Source: Sesamum alatum
Taxonomy: Eukaryota > Streptophyta > Magnoliopsida > Lamiales > Pedaliaceae
NCBI GenBank assembly: GCA_034509735.1
Contig: JACGWO010000012.1
Span: forward strand, 7,624,367-7,688,366
Direction: 5' to 3'
DNA: 64,000 nucleotides
The translations under genes were made by a program, and so were the position numbers. Positions 55,984 through 64,000 of the stretch are shown in pieces (position 1 is the stretch's first letter; each line of letters begins with the position of its first letter). The notes beneath the pieces were generated by a model. The model ran no database searches, had not been told where the DNA came from, and saw nothing but the letters and a program-made list of their open reading frames with translations.

Positions 55984-56057
55984 CTTCCCTTTGCCCTTCT
56001 TCCTCTTCTAGCGTCCGGCCCTCTTGTCATTCGCCTTGGAGGTCGAAGCCTCTCCTA

Positions 56058-56695
56058 TCAATACCGCCGGTGCCGACTTGTGGGTCGTTGCCTCGTATTG
56101 GACCAGCATGTGATCAACTCATGAATAGACTTCTCAAGTCCATTCATGTTGTAGTTTACAACAAACGGGTCATAGGATGGAGAAAGCGACTGGAGGATCA
56201 CGTCAATGTACGTGTCATTGTTAAGCCCAGCTTTAAGGTCCTCGAGTTTCTCCACTAGGGAGAGCATCTTGACCCCATGACTCTGTACAGACGCTCCTTC
56301 AGCGAGCTTGGTGCCAAAGAATGCTTTTGTGGCAGCATATCTAATATGCCTATCCGGAAACCGCATAAACCTCGTTCATGCGGAGCATTATGGCGGAGAC
56401 GTTGTCCAGCCTCTCATACTGCTTCTGGATGTCGTTAGACATCGAAGCCAGTATGATACTGCGTACTTTCCGGTTGTCCTCATGCCATTTCTCGAATGTC
56501 AAACGTTCTTCAGGCGTGGACCCCTCCGGTAAGTTGCTCGGTGGCGGCTCGTCCAAGACGTAGCCTTGGTTCTCGAAACCGAGGACAATCCTCAGATTTC
56601 TCAGCCAGTCCGAGTAGTTCGTTCCGTTGAAGTTGTTAGTCTCAAGAATCATGGTTAACGGGTTTTTTAGACATATCTACATTAATGAAAATGTA
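56058..56695 (-). pseudogene. gag: Copia 2 Gag
   Basis: The ATG equivalent to the copia 1 start lies near 56670 but an A-run insertion (ctaaaaaaccc on minus) puts it out of frame; the open text starts at 56652 with MILETNNFNGTNYSDWLRNLRIVLGF, the typical copia Gag opening. A frameshift near 56355 moves to frame 56058-56366 (HIRYAATKAFFGTKL, LEDLKAGLNNDTYIDVILQSL). Confidence 0.88.
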
Positions 56696-58436
56696 AAGCA
56701 GAAATTAGCAGATGATGGTAATATTATTGTTCAAGTTGAAGACTTGGTCTTTTAGTCTTTAACCCTCCCACTATTTATACGAAAGTCCGCCACTCTCAAG
56801 CGGAGTTTCGGGAAACCATTTCCTAATGGGCTTGGGATCCACAAGCGTAATCTCCATGCCCCGCTTTTACGATTCACATGAAGAAGACCTTGTGGGAGAT
56901 ATCCAATATCATTCTCATCCAAATAGATTTCCCAAGATATTTTTCCTGACCTATTCACATGGTCCCGAGGACTCCAAGCGAACCATTTTACTCAGTATTG
57001 GGCCCGACCCATCAACCAAATCATGCCTCAAACTATCGCCCCCCACGACTCGTGAGACAGGGAAACAGCGAGCGCAGTCTTTTTGTTCACAACAATAGTG
57101 CAGCTTTCCCCTAGTCCAAGTGTGCCACGACTTGTGAGACCACACTTGGGTAGTGGTAGCTTCCTCACCACATTGCTGTGGATGGAAGGCTCGGATAGAC
57201 CAAAATACCATTTTGATCCAAGTCCGTTCTGGGCCTAATATTTAATTTGGTCCAACCAAATGAGAGTTTGTGTATGACCGAGACCTCATCACATTATTGT
57301 GTTTTAGCATGCATAAATATCCAATATTTAAAGCGATAAATAAAATACGCCGCATGCAGAAAATATAGCATACCCCTGTTAGGATGATCACAAGCCCAAC
57401 CTATGCGACCCACTGAGCTCGCAGTGAGTCTATGGTCTGTCTAGGATGGTCCTAAATTATTACAATAGTAATATACCCATTGTCATTCCAATGGGCCTTG
57501 TAGTGCTCTTGTTTCACGCCTTGATGCTCCTCCTTGGGGTCTCCGACTCCAATTGCTTGTTAAAATTGAAACCTCACCAATCCTATCTACTCTCATTACA
57601 ACTGAAAGTAATACATCGGTAATAAAGAAAACAAGCCTTAACATCATGAGGCTGAAAATACGGGAGATGATAGTCCCAAAAACAAGAGGCACGCAGGCCC
57701 CACCCAACAGAAAGTAAATAAACATTCATTCATCCATACACAAGGTCTAGGGCTATGTGATCATCCCATGTTGATTCCATCAACTCGCATAACATAATTA
57801 TTCCAAATAATCATGCAATAAAACCAATGGATATTCCAAATACCCAAGTGATGTCCAACATTACAAAAGCATAAATATACAAATAATATGCAAAATTCAA
57901 ATTTTAAATTTAATGGACATTTTAAACAATGCATCCAATGCATGTATTAATCCCAAATTAATTAAGCAAATTTAATTCAAGGAATAATCCAATTATCCCA
58001 AAATCAAAACAAAATTAACATATTTTCAGAAATATCGTGCAGAAAATACAGAAAATCGAATTTTCCGGAAAAAGTCGAAAAAAGGCACAAAACGGCCCAA
58101 CCGTTGTGCTGGGCGGCCGCCCGCGCGCACAGGGCAGCAAGCGGGCGCGCAAGCGCCCGCCTGCGCGCGGCCACTGCCGGCCCGACCAAATTTTTTTTTT
58201 TTTTTTTTGTGTTTTTCAAAACTGTTTCAGCACAATAACATTAATATTATCTGAAAATAAGCAAGCAATTTTAGATCCAATCTAACAAAATTAAGCATGC
58301 CAAAAGTCCATTAAATCCAAACAATTGAATCATCATATTATTCATATATTTATGTAATCTAACATGCCAATAAAGCCATTTAAAAGCAAGTAGATCATGC
58401 CAAACATATAGATCTATGCCCCTTACATCGAATCGG
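56696..58436 (-). other. Long untranslated leader of copia 2
   Basis: About 1.74 kb between PBS and Gag, alignable with 33395-35174. It holds the same kind of GC-rich block near 58090-58185 beside an A-run. A hydrophobic frame at 57483-57725 matches part of that in copia 1. No supported gene. Confidence 0.7.
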
Positions 58437-58448
58437 GCTCTGATACCA
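58437..58448 (-). other. Primer binding site of copia 2
   Basis: TGGTATCAGAGC on minus, two bases from the 5' LTR; initiator Met tRNA type. Confidence 0.9.
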
Positions 58449-58450
58449 CT

Positions 58451-60659
58451 TGAAGGACAAGCGGATCCGCCCGGGAGCGCGAGCGGAAGCGAGAAAGCGA
58501 GGAAATAGTGCGTAAATTTAAATCAAATTCAAAATACGCGAATCCCAAGGGGTGTACCCTTGGGTGCTCAACCGGGCGTTCGATGTAGGATGTGTAAATA
58601 TTAAAACATATATTTAAACACATAGGGCATAGATATATATAAAGGGAATCAATCAAAGCGTAATAAACCGTTACCTTTGATTGTCTAGCGTATGCTCCCG
58701 GCTACTAGCGTTGTTCCTTCTCCGGAATGCTCACGAAATCCAAACGTATGGATTCTCCAAAGGTGATCCACACCACACCGGAAGAAACACACGTTCTTTC
58801 TTGCTAGAAAAGAACGGGTTTAGGAAGGAATCGGTTTAAGAGAAAAACACTATTTAGAGAAAAACACTATGAATTAGTGTTCTCTTAAACTTACTTTGTT
58901 CTTCTTCTTGATTCAAAATCAAGTGAAGAACACAAGTGTAAGAGAGGGAGGGAGCACGAAATTTTGAGAGAGAGGAGAGGATTTTTGTCTTCTCTTTCTC
59001 CTAAAAAAAGATGAATAATGAATCACTTATGCTTGGTGTTGTATATTCTAATATATATATATAATTAATGTGATTATTGGAATGTGTCTAGGTTCATCCA
59101 AGGATGTCTAGATTCATTCCAATCAATCACCATCAATTCTTCAATCAAGCCTACCAAAATTTATGGTATGATCAAATCATACCAAAATGGAAGAGCTTGA
59201 TTGGCGTTGATTTGTCTCTTTCTAAAAGACATAAGTCAACATACCACCTAGCATGAAACATGGCTGATTTTGCTTCCTCCAAGGGAGTGTGTCAGCCATG
59301 TTTAATTAGGAATTATTTCTCCTCTCGGGTATAATTTAACGGACCGGGATTTATCGTAATCCAATTACGACAAACCCAATATTAAATCCAATTTAATGTC
59401 CACTTAAATTATTCCCGTTGATCTTTTAATCAAATTAAAAGATCCAACGTCTTAACATCTCAACTTTCCATATTTAATCGAAAATCCAATTTACCGATTA
59501 AATGAAAGCCCGATACAATATCAGCCCGTCCATCCAATGGACTTTCCCTTAAGTAATCCAATTACTTATTTTATCCTTCGAGATTGACTCCAAGTTGATC
59601 TCTCTACCTCCTCGGTGATTTGTGTGTGACCCTTTAGGTTCACTCTCAGCTAGACTTGGGCCCGTGTCCCACAAGGGCCTGTTACCATGGGTGGCCGTCT
59701 AGCAACGGTCCATGGCACTAGAGACTAGGTGAATTGGCGTGAACATTTAGGCACCGATTCCGTACGGGTACGATCCTTCCGTCTACCGTCTCCCGGCCTT
59801 AGTCTAGGGTATGGAATTGGGCGTCGGTTCCCATCCTTGACTAGGCATCTATGCTTAATACTCGAGACCACGTATGCTTCATTGCGTCGACACAGGAAAC
59901 CATTCCCTGTTCGACGAACCACTGTGGCCACAGCTTCAAACAGCATGAACGTGTCTCCGAGTGCATAGGAGATATCTCTGTCACATACTGACAGGGGACG
60001 GATCCTCTTCTTGGACTCCACCGTCCTCGCTACACATTCTGACTGCACTGGACAAGGCTTATGATAATCATCTTACAAAATGATTACCTCTCGCCAGATC
60101 CAAGATACAGCCGTCCTGTGCACGCGACTGCCATGATCCCTCAAGTCTGAGGATTACTCCCGTACTATCGGAACCGGGGAAAACCAATCATACCGACCAA
60201 GCCTCCAAGGCTTCGATATGATGATCCCCGCGAGTCAGTCCAGTCGGCTCGACCCTAGTCGACCAACCCATCAAGATCGTGTAGGCGTCCCACGCCTGTC
60301 GCCGATGAAACACGGCACTCATCCAATGAACACGACTCTTGACGCAAGTCTCAATAGGACTCTCGATGCCCTGTCTCGAGGTCCTCGACTTGGAATGTTT
60401 CAGACCCAACTCTTAATCAGTTGGTTTCATGACCACCATCTAATGCGTGGCCCAACTGCACGAGTTGTTATCCATGGTCTGTGGGCTTTGTTGCGATATA
60501 AGTTAAACACCATTTTAACAAATGTAAGATGAGCGCAACAAAGAAGGTACCATTGATGACGAATACTCATCTTATTCATCACATAATAATATTACATTCA
60601 CATCAAGTTGTCGGATAGGTTACAAATTGCCAAACCTATTGGCTTTCTGGTCACCTATT
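58451..60659 (-). repeat. 5' LTR of copia 2
   Basis: Aligned with 50920-53088. It contains a short extra duplication at about 58845-58870 (gagaaaaacactat twice). Its outer end at 60659 stops at tcacctatt, a few bases short of the LTR terminus. Confidence 0.9.
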
Positions 60660-61161
60660 GACGATGAAAAAGACATCTTTGTACTATTTAAAATGGGATA
60701 AACTGGGACATTTTAAGTTCATAAGTTGCTCCTGGGTTTTGTTTAATTGTAATGAAGTGCTTAGCTATATTATAAATCAAAGTGCTAACACAATCTGTTA
60801 CTTGGCTATTGTTTTCTAATTTTACTGCATTTAATATATGCAATTTTGCTTCATCTGATAGGTGAAAATCCCACCAACCTTTAAGTTGACCTGTAAATCC
60901 TTGAATTATAGCTTTAGCTATTTCAGAGTCAACATTTCCTTTAAGGCGACAAGCAGTAGCATACATAGTGATAAAATGTAATTTTGTTTGTATTTGATAC
61001 TCAGTATGCCCATCAATATTCCATTCATGAATGGAAGTTCCGTCAAACGAAGCCCCAGATAGATAATTTTCTTGTTCTTCTATCAGAAGGTCCACTGGGG
61101 TTGGGCTATGATAATAAGGCTTCCTATTATTGTTATTTCCAAAAATTTTTATTGAGTTCAT
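60660..61161 (-). pseudogene. Viral coat protein core, truncated by copia 2
   Basis: The open frame 60688-61161 (157 residues) carries the caulimovirid coat protein core: EWNIDGHTEYQIQTKLHFITMYATACR and IIQGFTGQLKGWWDFHLSD, the conserved G-x-L-x-G-W-W-D motif. A stop at about 60685 falls in the F-x-W-Y-K stretch (Trp codon to stop); similarity runs on to the junction at 60660. The part between this point and the zinc knuckle at 50919 is absent. The N-terminus overlaps the linker frame by a shift at 61133-61161. Confidence 0.85.
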
Positions 61162-62149
61162 AAAGTCCTTGTTGTAATTCTTTTCTGAACATTTCTTCTA
61201 TCTGATCTATCTCTTGATCAGAATTCCCATCTTCCTTTTCGGAATTATTCTCTTGTGCTCCAGTAAGAGGGGCTATATCTTTGTCTTTTATCCCAAGGTT
61301 TTTTAACCTTTTTAATATCTCTTCCAGAACCTCAGAATCTTCAGAGGCTTTACTAATTTTAACATTAATTTTTTCAAAAGGTAATGGTTTGAATAAAACC
61401 TTTTCCTTTTCAGTAGTCTTACTAGTTTGAGGCAACTCGGTTTGATCTTTATAAAGATATTTATTAACATGTAGTTCTATTCTGGTAAGCTGCCTTCCGA
61501 TAGTTTGTAAAGATAAATTTGCATAGTTGTTCTGTTCTATTGCAGCTTCTATTTTATTATCTTTTCTGTAAGGGGTAGCGTTAACCTCTTCTTTATCGAT
61601 TTTAATAGACAAATTAATTTCTGGGGGATGAATACTTCTAATAATTTTTCCCTTTGTCGTAATAAAATTCTGATAGGCAACATTAATATTAGCAATAATA
61701 TTCTCATCAGAGAACTTACGAAAATTATTTTCTCGTTTCTCTATCTTATAGAAAATATTCATGACTTCAAAGAAGTCTATTTCTTCCTTCATTTTTCTTA
61801 GAAATTTCTTATAGGTTTTAAACCACTTCTCTTGGCTTTTTGTTGATTTTAAATGAAACCATTTTCTCTTAATTTCATTTTCTGGAGAATAGAACAATTC
61901 TCTTAGTCTCCCTCCAAAGGGAAATTCTAGATTTTTATCTACGGTTAAGGTATTTAAACCAAAAACACTTCTTTCATCTTCAAAACCATATCCCATGTCG
62001 GAGGGGGTAGGTGATTTAGCCCGTGATGAAGAAGGGATTTCTACTTTATATTCCGGTTGATTAACCCCATCAGATGTATTTTTTAATATAACTTGTTCCT
62101 TTTCAAATCGTGATAAGGGAATTGAAGATGTAGAACATCTACCAGACAT
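61133..62149 (-). CDS. Viral polyprotein linker between movement and coat proteins
   Basis: 338-residue open frame, the longest intact viral stretch. Residues 1-60 are Ser/Pro-rich; about 85-150 are basic and aromatic (KRKWFHLKSTKSQEKWFKTY). HPPEINLSIKI is followed by a predicted coiled coil at 205-228 (NNYANLSLQTIGRQLTRIEL). The C-terminal 60 residues are acidic. Caulimovirid polyproteins have such a coiled-coil/acidic spacer between the movement and coat domains; no enzymatic motif is seen. The ATG at 62149 need not be a true start, because open text continues upstream to about 62320. Confidence 0.78.
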   Translation of the reverse strand: MSGRCSTSSIPLSRFEKEQVILKNTSDGVNQPEYKVEIPSSSRAKSPTPSDMGYGFEDERSVFGLNTLTVDKNLEFPFGGRLRELFYSPENEIKRKWFHLKSTKSQEKWFKTYKKFLRKMKEEIDFFEVMNIFYKIEKRENNFRKFSDENIIANINVAYQNFITTKGKIIRSIHPPEINLSIKIDKEEVNATPYRKDNKIEAAIEQNNYANLSLQTIGRQLTRIELHVNKYLYKDQTELPQTSKTTEKEKVLFKPLPFEKINVKISKASEDSEVLEEILKRLKNLGIKDKDIAPLTGAQENNSEKEDGNSDQEIDQIEEMFRKELQQGLYELNKNFWK

Positions 62150-62315
62150 TATTTCTTCTTTCCTAGAATTCTCCCTTATATTAAGGTGAGTAACTCGATC
62201 TTTAGAGAATCTTATCTCTACATCTCCATCTGGATATTCTATAATTTCTTCTAACCTTTTATTTTCCTGTTTTACAGGTTTATTGCCTTCCTCCAGGATC
62301 CAATTTTCAGGAAGA

Positions 62316-63038
62316 TTAACTTTGATCCCAAGTAATAGTCTTGGGGATTACCACATTACTTTTGGATATGTCAGTTACGAACATGGTTGCAGTCCTAGGA
62401 TTTTGATTTATAAATTTCGTCATATCAGGAACCACTGTATTCATGACCTTGTAATAAAGTCTAAAAATAAGAAAAACGTTTTGAGTTCCAGGCATCATAT
62501 CAAATCCATCTGATTTTATATCTAAGCATAAAGCATGTTTCAAATTTGGATCTGCTAAAGAAACAGTAAAATCAGGAAAACATGAGAAGTATATGGGTCC
62601 ATCACATAAACTGGATTCTACTATTCCTAACAAGGAATCATGGAATTTGTTATGTCTCTTATCTCTTACTGCAATCAATGCTGTATTTAAACCTAGTCTC
62701 GTGGCAGGTCTTAAGGCAATTTGAACCATTCCAATATGCAAGAATTTGTATTTTTGCCTATGCAAAGCCATAAGTCTTTCAGAAAATAAATGGAATGTAC
62801 TATATCCTTCAGATAAAGGAATTGATTGTTCAACTGTCTTAATGATATAATCAGTTCTTCTAATAAAACTTCCCATGCTCTTGTAAATTTTTCCTGTTGG
62901 ATAAACAGGCATTTTCCAGTCATTTAAACTTTTATCAATGTTATCATTAATAACAATTTTCTTATTTTTATTAGTGAATTCTTGTTGATCTAAATCGTCA
63001 TTAGAGCTAAAAGACAAAACTCGACTGAACCTATTCAT
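62316..63038 (-). CDS. Viral movement protein (30K superfamily)
   Basis: 240-residue open frame from an ATG at 63038. The central region LHIGMVQIALRPATRLGLNTALIAVRDKRH, followed by DSLLGIVESSL and YFSCFPDFTVSLADP, matches the 30K-type movement protein of Caulimoviridae, which enlarges plasmodesmata so virus can pass between cells. The frame ends at 62316 by a small shift; reading continues in the next frame toward the linker. The first ~35 residues are charged and variable. Confidence 0.85.
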   Translation of the reverse strand: MNRFSRVLSFSSNDDLDQQEFTNKNKKIVINDNIDKSLNDWKMPVYPTGKIYKSMGSFIRRTDYIIKTVEQSIPLSEGYSTFHLFSERLMALHRQKYKFLHIGMVQIALRPATRLGLNTALIAVRDKRHNKFHDSLLGIVESSLCDGPIYFSCFPDFTVSLADPNLKHALCLDIKSDGFDMMPGTQNVFLIFRLYYKVMNTVVPDMTKFINQNPRTATMFVTDISKSNVVIPKTITWDQS

Positions 63039-63200
63039 TTGATCTTCCTTATCACTGTCAATGATTTACGCCTAAGGATTCCCTAATAGCCCTCTAGGCA
63101 AACAACAGGAACATAAACAGGCTACGCGACTTAAGGCAAAGTGCCCGGGTTTCAAAGGAAGATTCCTATGAATCAGTAAAATTTTAGCTTTTAGGTTTGT
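63039..63200 (-). other. Leader upstream of viral movement protein
   Basis: About 160 bp of non-coding text before the MP start. No PBS (tggtatcagagc) is present, so the rest of the viral leader is missing. It ends where similarity to the gypsy B LTR begins (atgcatagttt at 63201). Confidence 0.55.
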
Positions 63201-63298
63201 ATGCATAGTTTTTAGTCATTTTTTGACTAATTATTGAATGTACATCCACCAAAGAGTCACTTGGGGATATGTGTGATCAATTTGGAAGTGTTTTGGCC

Positions 63299-63306
63299 TA
63301 TAAAAG
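63299..63306 (+). promoter_or_regulatory. TATA box in LTR of gypsy C
   Basis: TATAAAAG in ggcctataaaaggcatg, as in gypsy B. Confidence 0.6.
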
Positions 63307-63669
63307 GCATGTATCAGCCATGTAAACGGGAAGAACCAAGAGTTTATCTAAGTTTAAGAAATATTGGGAGAGTTCTCATATTTTGGAGAGTTTATATCCT
63401 TATTTTAGCTTTAGTGAAACCTTGCTTTGTCAGTGTAGCATATTCGGTTGGTGATTCAAATTCACAAAGCCCCCAATTCGTGCTCAACCCAAGTGTGTCG
63501 TTGTGTGGATTGGTTTACTCGTGCTCATGGTTGATTGAATGTTCTAAGTAGCAGGTCACGTTCATATACCGTTGGTTGGCTATTTGCATTCCTTAGGTCA
63601 CGGACCTCTTTATCCATTTCAAGCCTACGTCGTGAAGATCGGGCCACCCATGGTCAATACCATATCATG

Positions 63670-63681
63670 TGGTATCAGAGC
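63670..63681 (+). other. Primer binding site of gypsy C
   Basis: tggtatcagagc two bases after the LTR end. Confidence 0.9.
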
Positions 63682-64000
63682 CTTCGGTTGACACGGTAGG
63701 TTACCCCAAGTTCACCTATATTTTATCGTACACCACCAAGCTTTCGTACCCCATTGTTATCTTTAGTTTTATCTCTACAAGAGAAAAGCTCAAAAAAAAA
63801 AAACGAGCAGCCAAAAAAGAAAAGAAGAGAAAAGCTCGAAAAAAAAAAAACAAACTAGCAGCAAAAAAAAAACAAGAAAAGTTCGTTCAAAAAAACAAAA
63901 GAAGGCCAAAAAAGAGTACAAAAGTGAAAAAAAGGGGCCATTTGAAAAGAAAAAAAAAATAAAGAAAATCATATTATGTTATTGTTTCCTAGCTTACTTT

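Larger units (their letters stand above)
50920..60659 (-). mobile_element. Ty1/copia LTR retrotransposon 2, nested in the endogenous virus
   Basis: 9.74 kb minus-strand element of the same family as copia 1, with both LTRs (2.17 and 2.21 kb), PBS, long leader, Gag, zinc knuckle, protease, integrase, RT, RNase H and polypurine tract. It is better preserved than copia 1 (YVDD present) but still frameshifted in Gag, integrase and RT. It lies in the viral coat-protein region. The 5' LTR end at 60659 lacks its TG start, and no target duplication is visible. Confidence 0.92.
47578..63200 (-). mobile_element. Endogenous pararetrovirus (Caulimoviridae), split by copia 2 and rearranged
   Basis: Viral sequence lies at 60660-63200 and 47578-50919, both minus strand, separated by copia 2. 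Minus-strand order: movement protein, linker, coat protein core; then zinc-knuckle half, protease, RT, an unassigned ORF, intergenic promoter, and a displaced RNase H piece. A single long polyprotein with MP-CP-PR-RT-RH, followed by a second ORF, is known from florendoviruses and some other caulimovirid genera; the genus here is undecided. There is no integrase, as expected for this family, so the copy arose by illegitimate integration. Frameshifts and stops occur throughout. Confidence 0.88.
63201..64000 (+). mobile_element. Ty3/gypsy element C, 5' part; continues beyond window
   Basis: 63201-63667 matches the second half of the gypsy B LTR (from atgcatagtt to ...accatatca), with TATA box at 63299-63306. 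A PBS tggtatcagagc at 63670-63681 and the A-rich leader follow (63780-63970, meaningless Lys-rich frames). The first ~560 bp of the LTR, including the pol-end copy, are missing at the junction with viral sequence. Gag would lie just past the window. Confidence 0.88.

Noticed and set aside
1..64000. A host gene or a novel defence, toxin or biosynthetic system
   Set aside because: All coding-like stretches are accounted for by retroelement or pararetrovirus domains, or by low-complexity repeats; the only unassigned frame is the viral one at 48441-48885.

Overview
The window reads as repeat-dense heterochromatin of a flowering plant nuclear genome. I see no host protein gene, rRNA or tRNA gene. 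About 20 kb is one AT-rich tandem satellite with a monomer of roughly 332 bp. Everything else is transposable elements or an endogenous plant pararetrovirus lying in or between blocks of that satellite. The gypsy elements resemble the CRM (centromeric retrotransposon) chromovirus type: initiator-Met PBS, and the pol 3' end running into the LTR. Together with the satellite this suggests a centromeric or pericentromeric location. That is inference; the species cannot be named from the sequence.

Layout. 1-1801: satellite. 1802-8530: gypsy element A, minus strand, with both LTRs. 8531-20128: satellite interrupted by two 3' fragments of one LINE family in opposite orientations (16236-16496 plus, 16828-18090 minus). 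20129-23196: a 3.07 kb solo LTR with a perfect 5-bp target duplication. 23197-25897: satellite. 25902-42141: gypsy element B, plus strand, split by copia element 1 (31916-41193, plus). 42142-47577: satellite with unusually many small indels. 47578-50919 and 60660-63200: two parts of an endogenous caulimovirid (minus strand) split by copia element 2 (50920-60659, minus, same family as copia 1). 63201-64000: 5' part of gypsy element C, same LTR family as B.

Coding potential. Every retroelement polyprotein is broken by frameshifts or stops, but domains can be followed in order: Gag, zinc knuckle, protease, RT, RNase H, integrase in the gypsy elements; Gag, zinc knuckle, protease, integrase, RT, RNase H in the copia elements; movement protein, linker, coat protein, zinc knuckle, protease, RT in the virus. 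Copia 1 has also lost the RT YVDD motif, which copia 2 keeps. The viral copy carries a recognisable pararetroviral promoter (TGACGTAA element, TATA box, downstream AATAAA), an unassigned last reading frame ahead of it, and a displaced RNase H piece beyond it.

I found no evidence of a new functional system. The most interesting items are the rearranged viral copy with its promoter and unassigned last ORF, the dimeric order of satellite variants, a GC-rich hairpin-like block in the copia leader, and the co-deletions at the nested insertion junctions.
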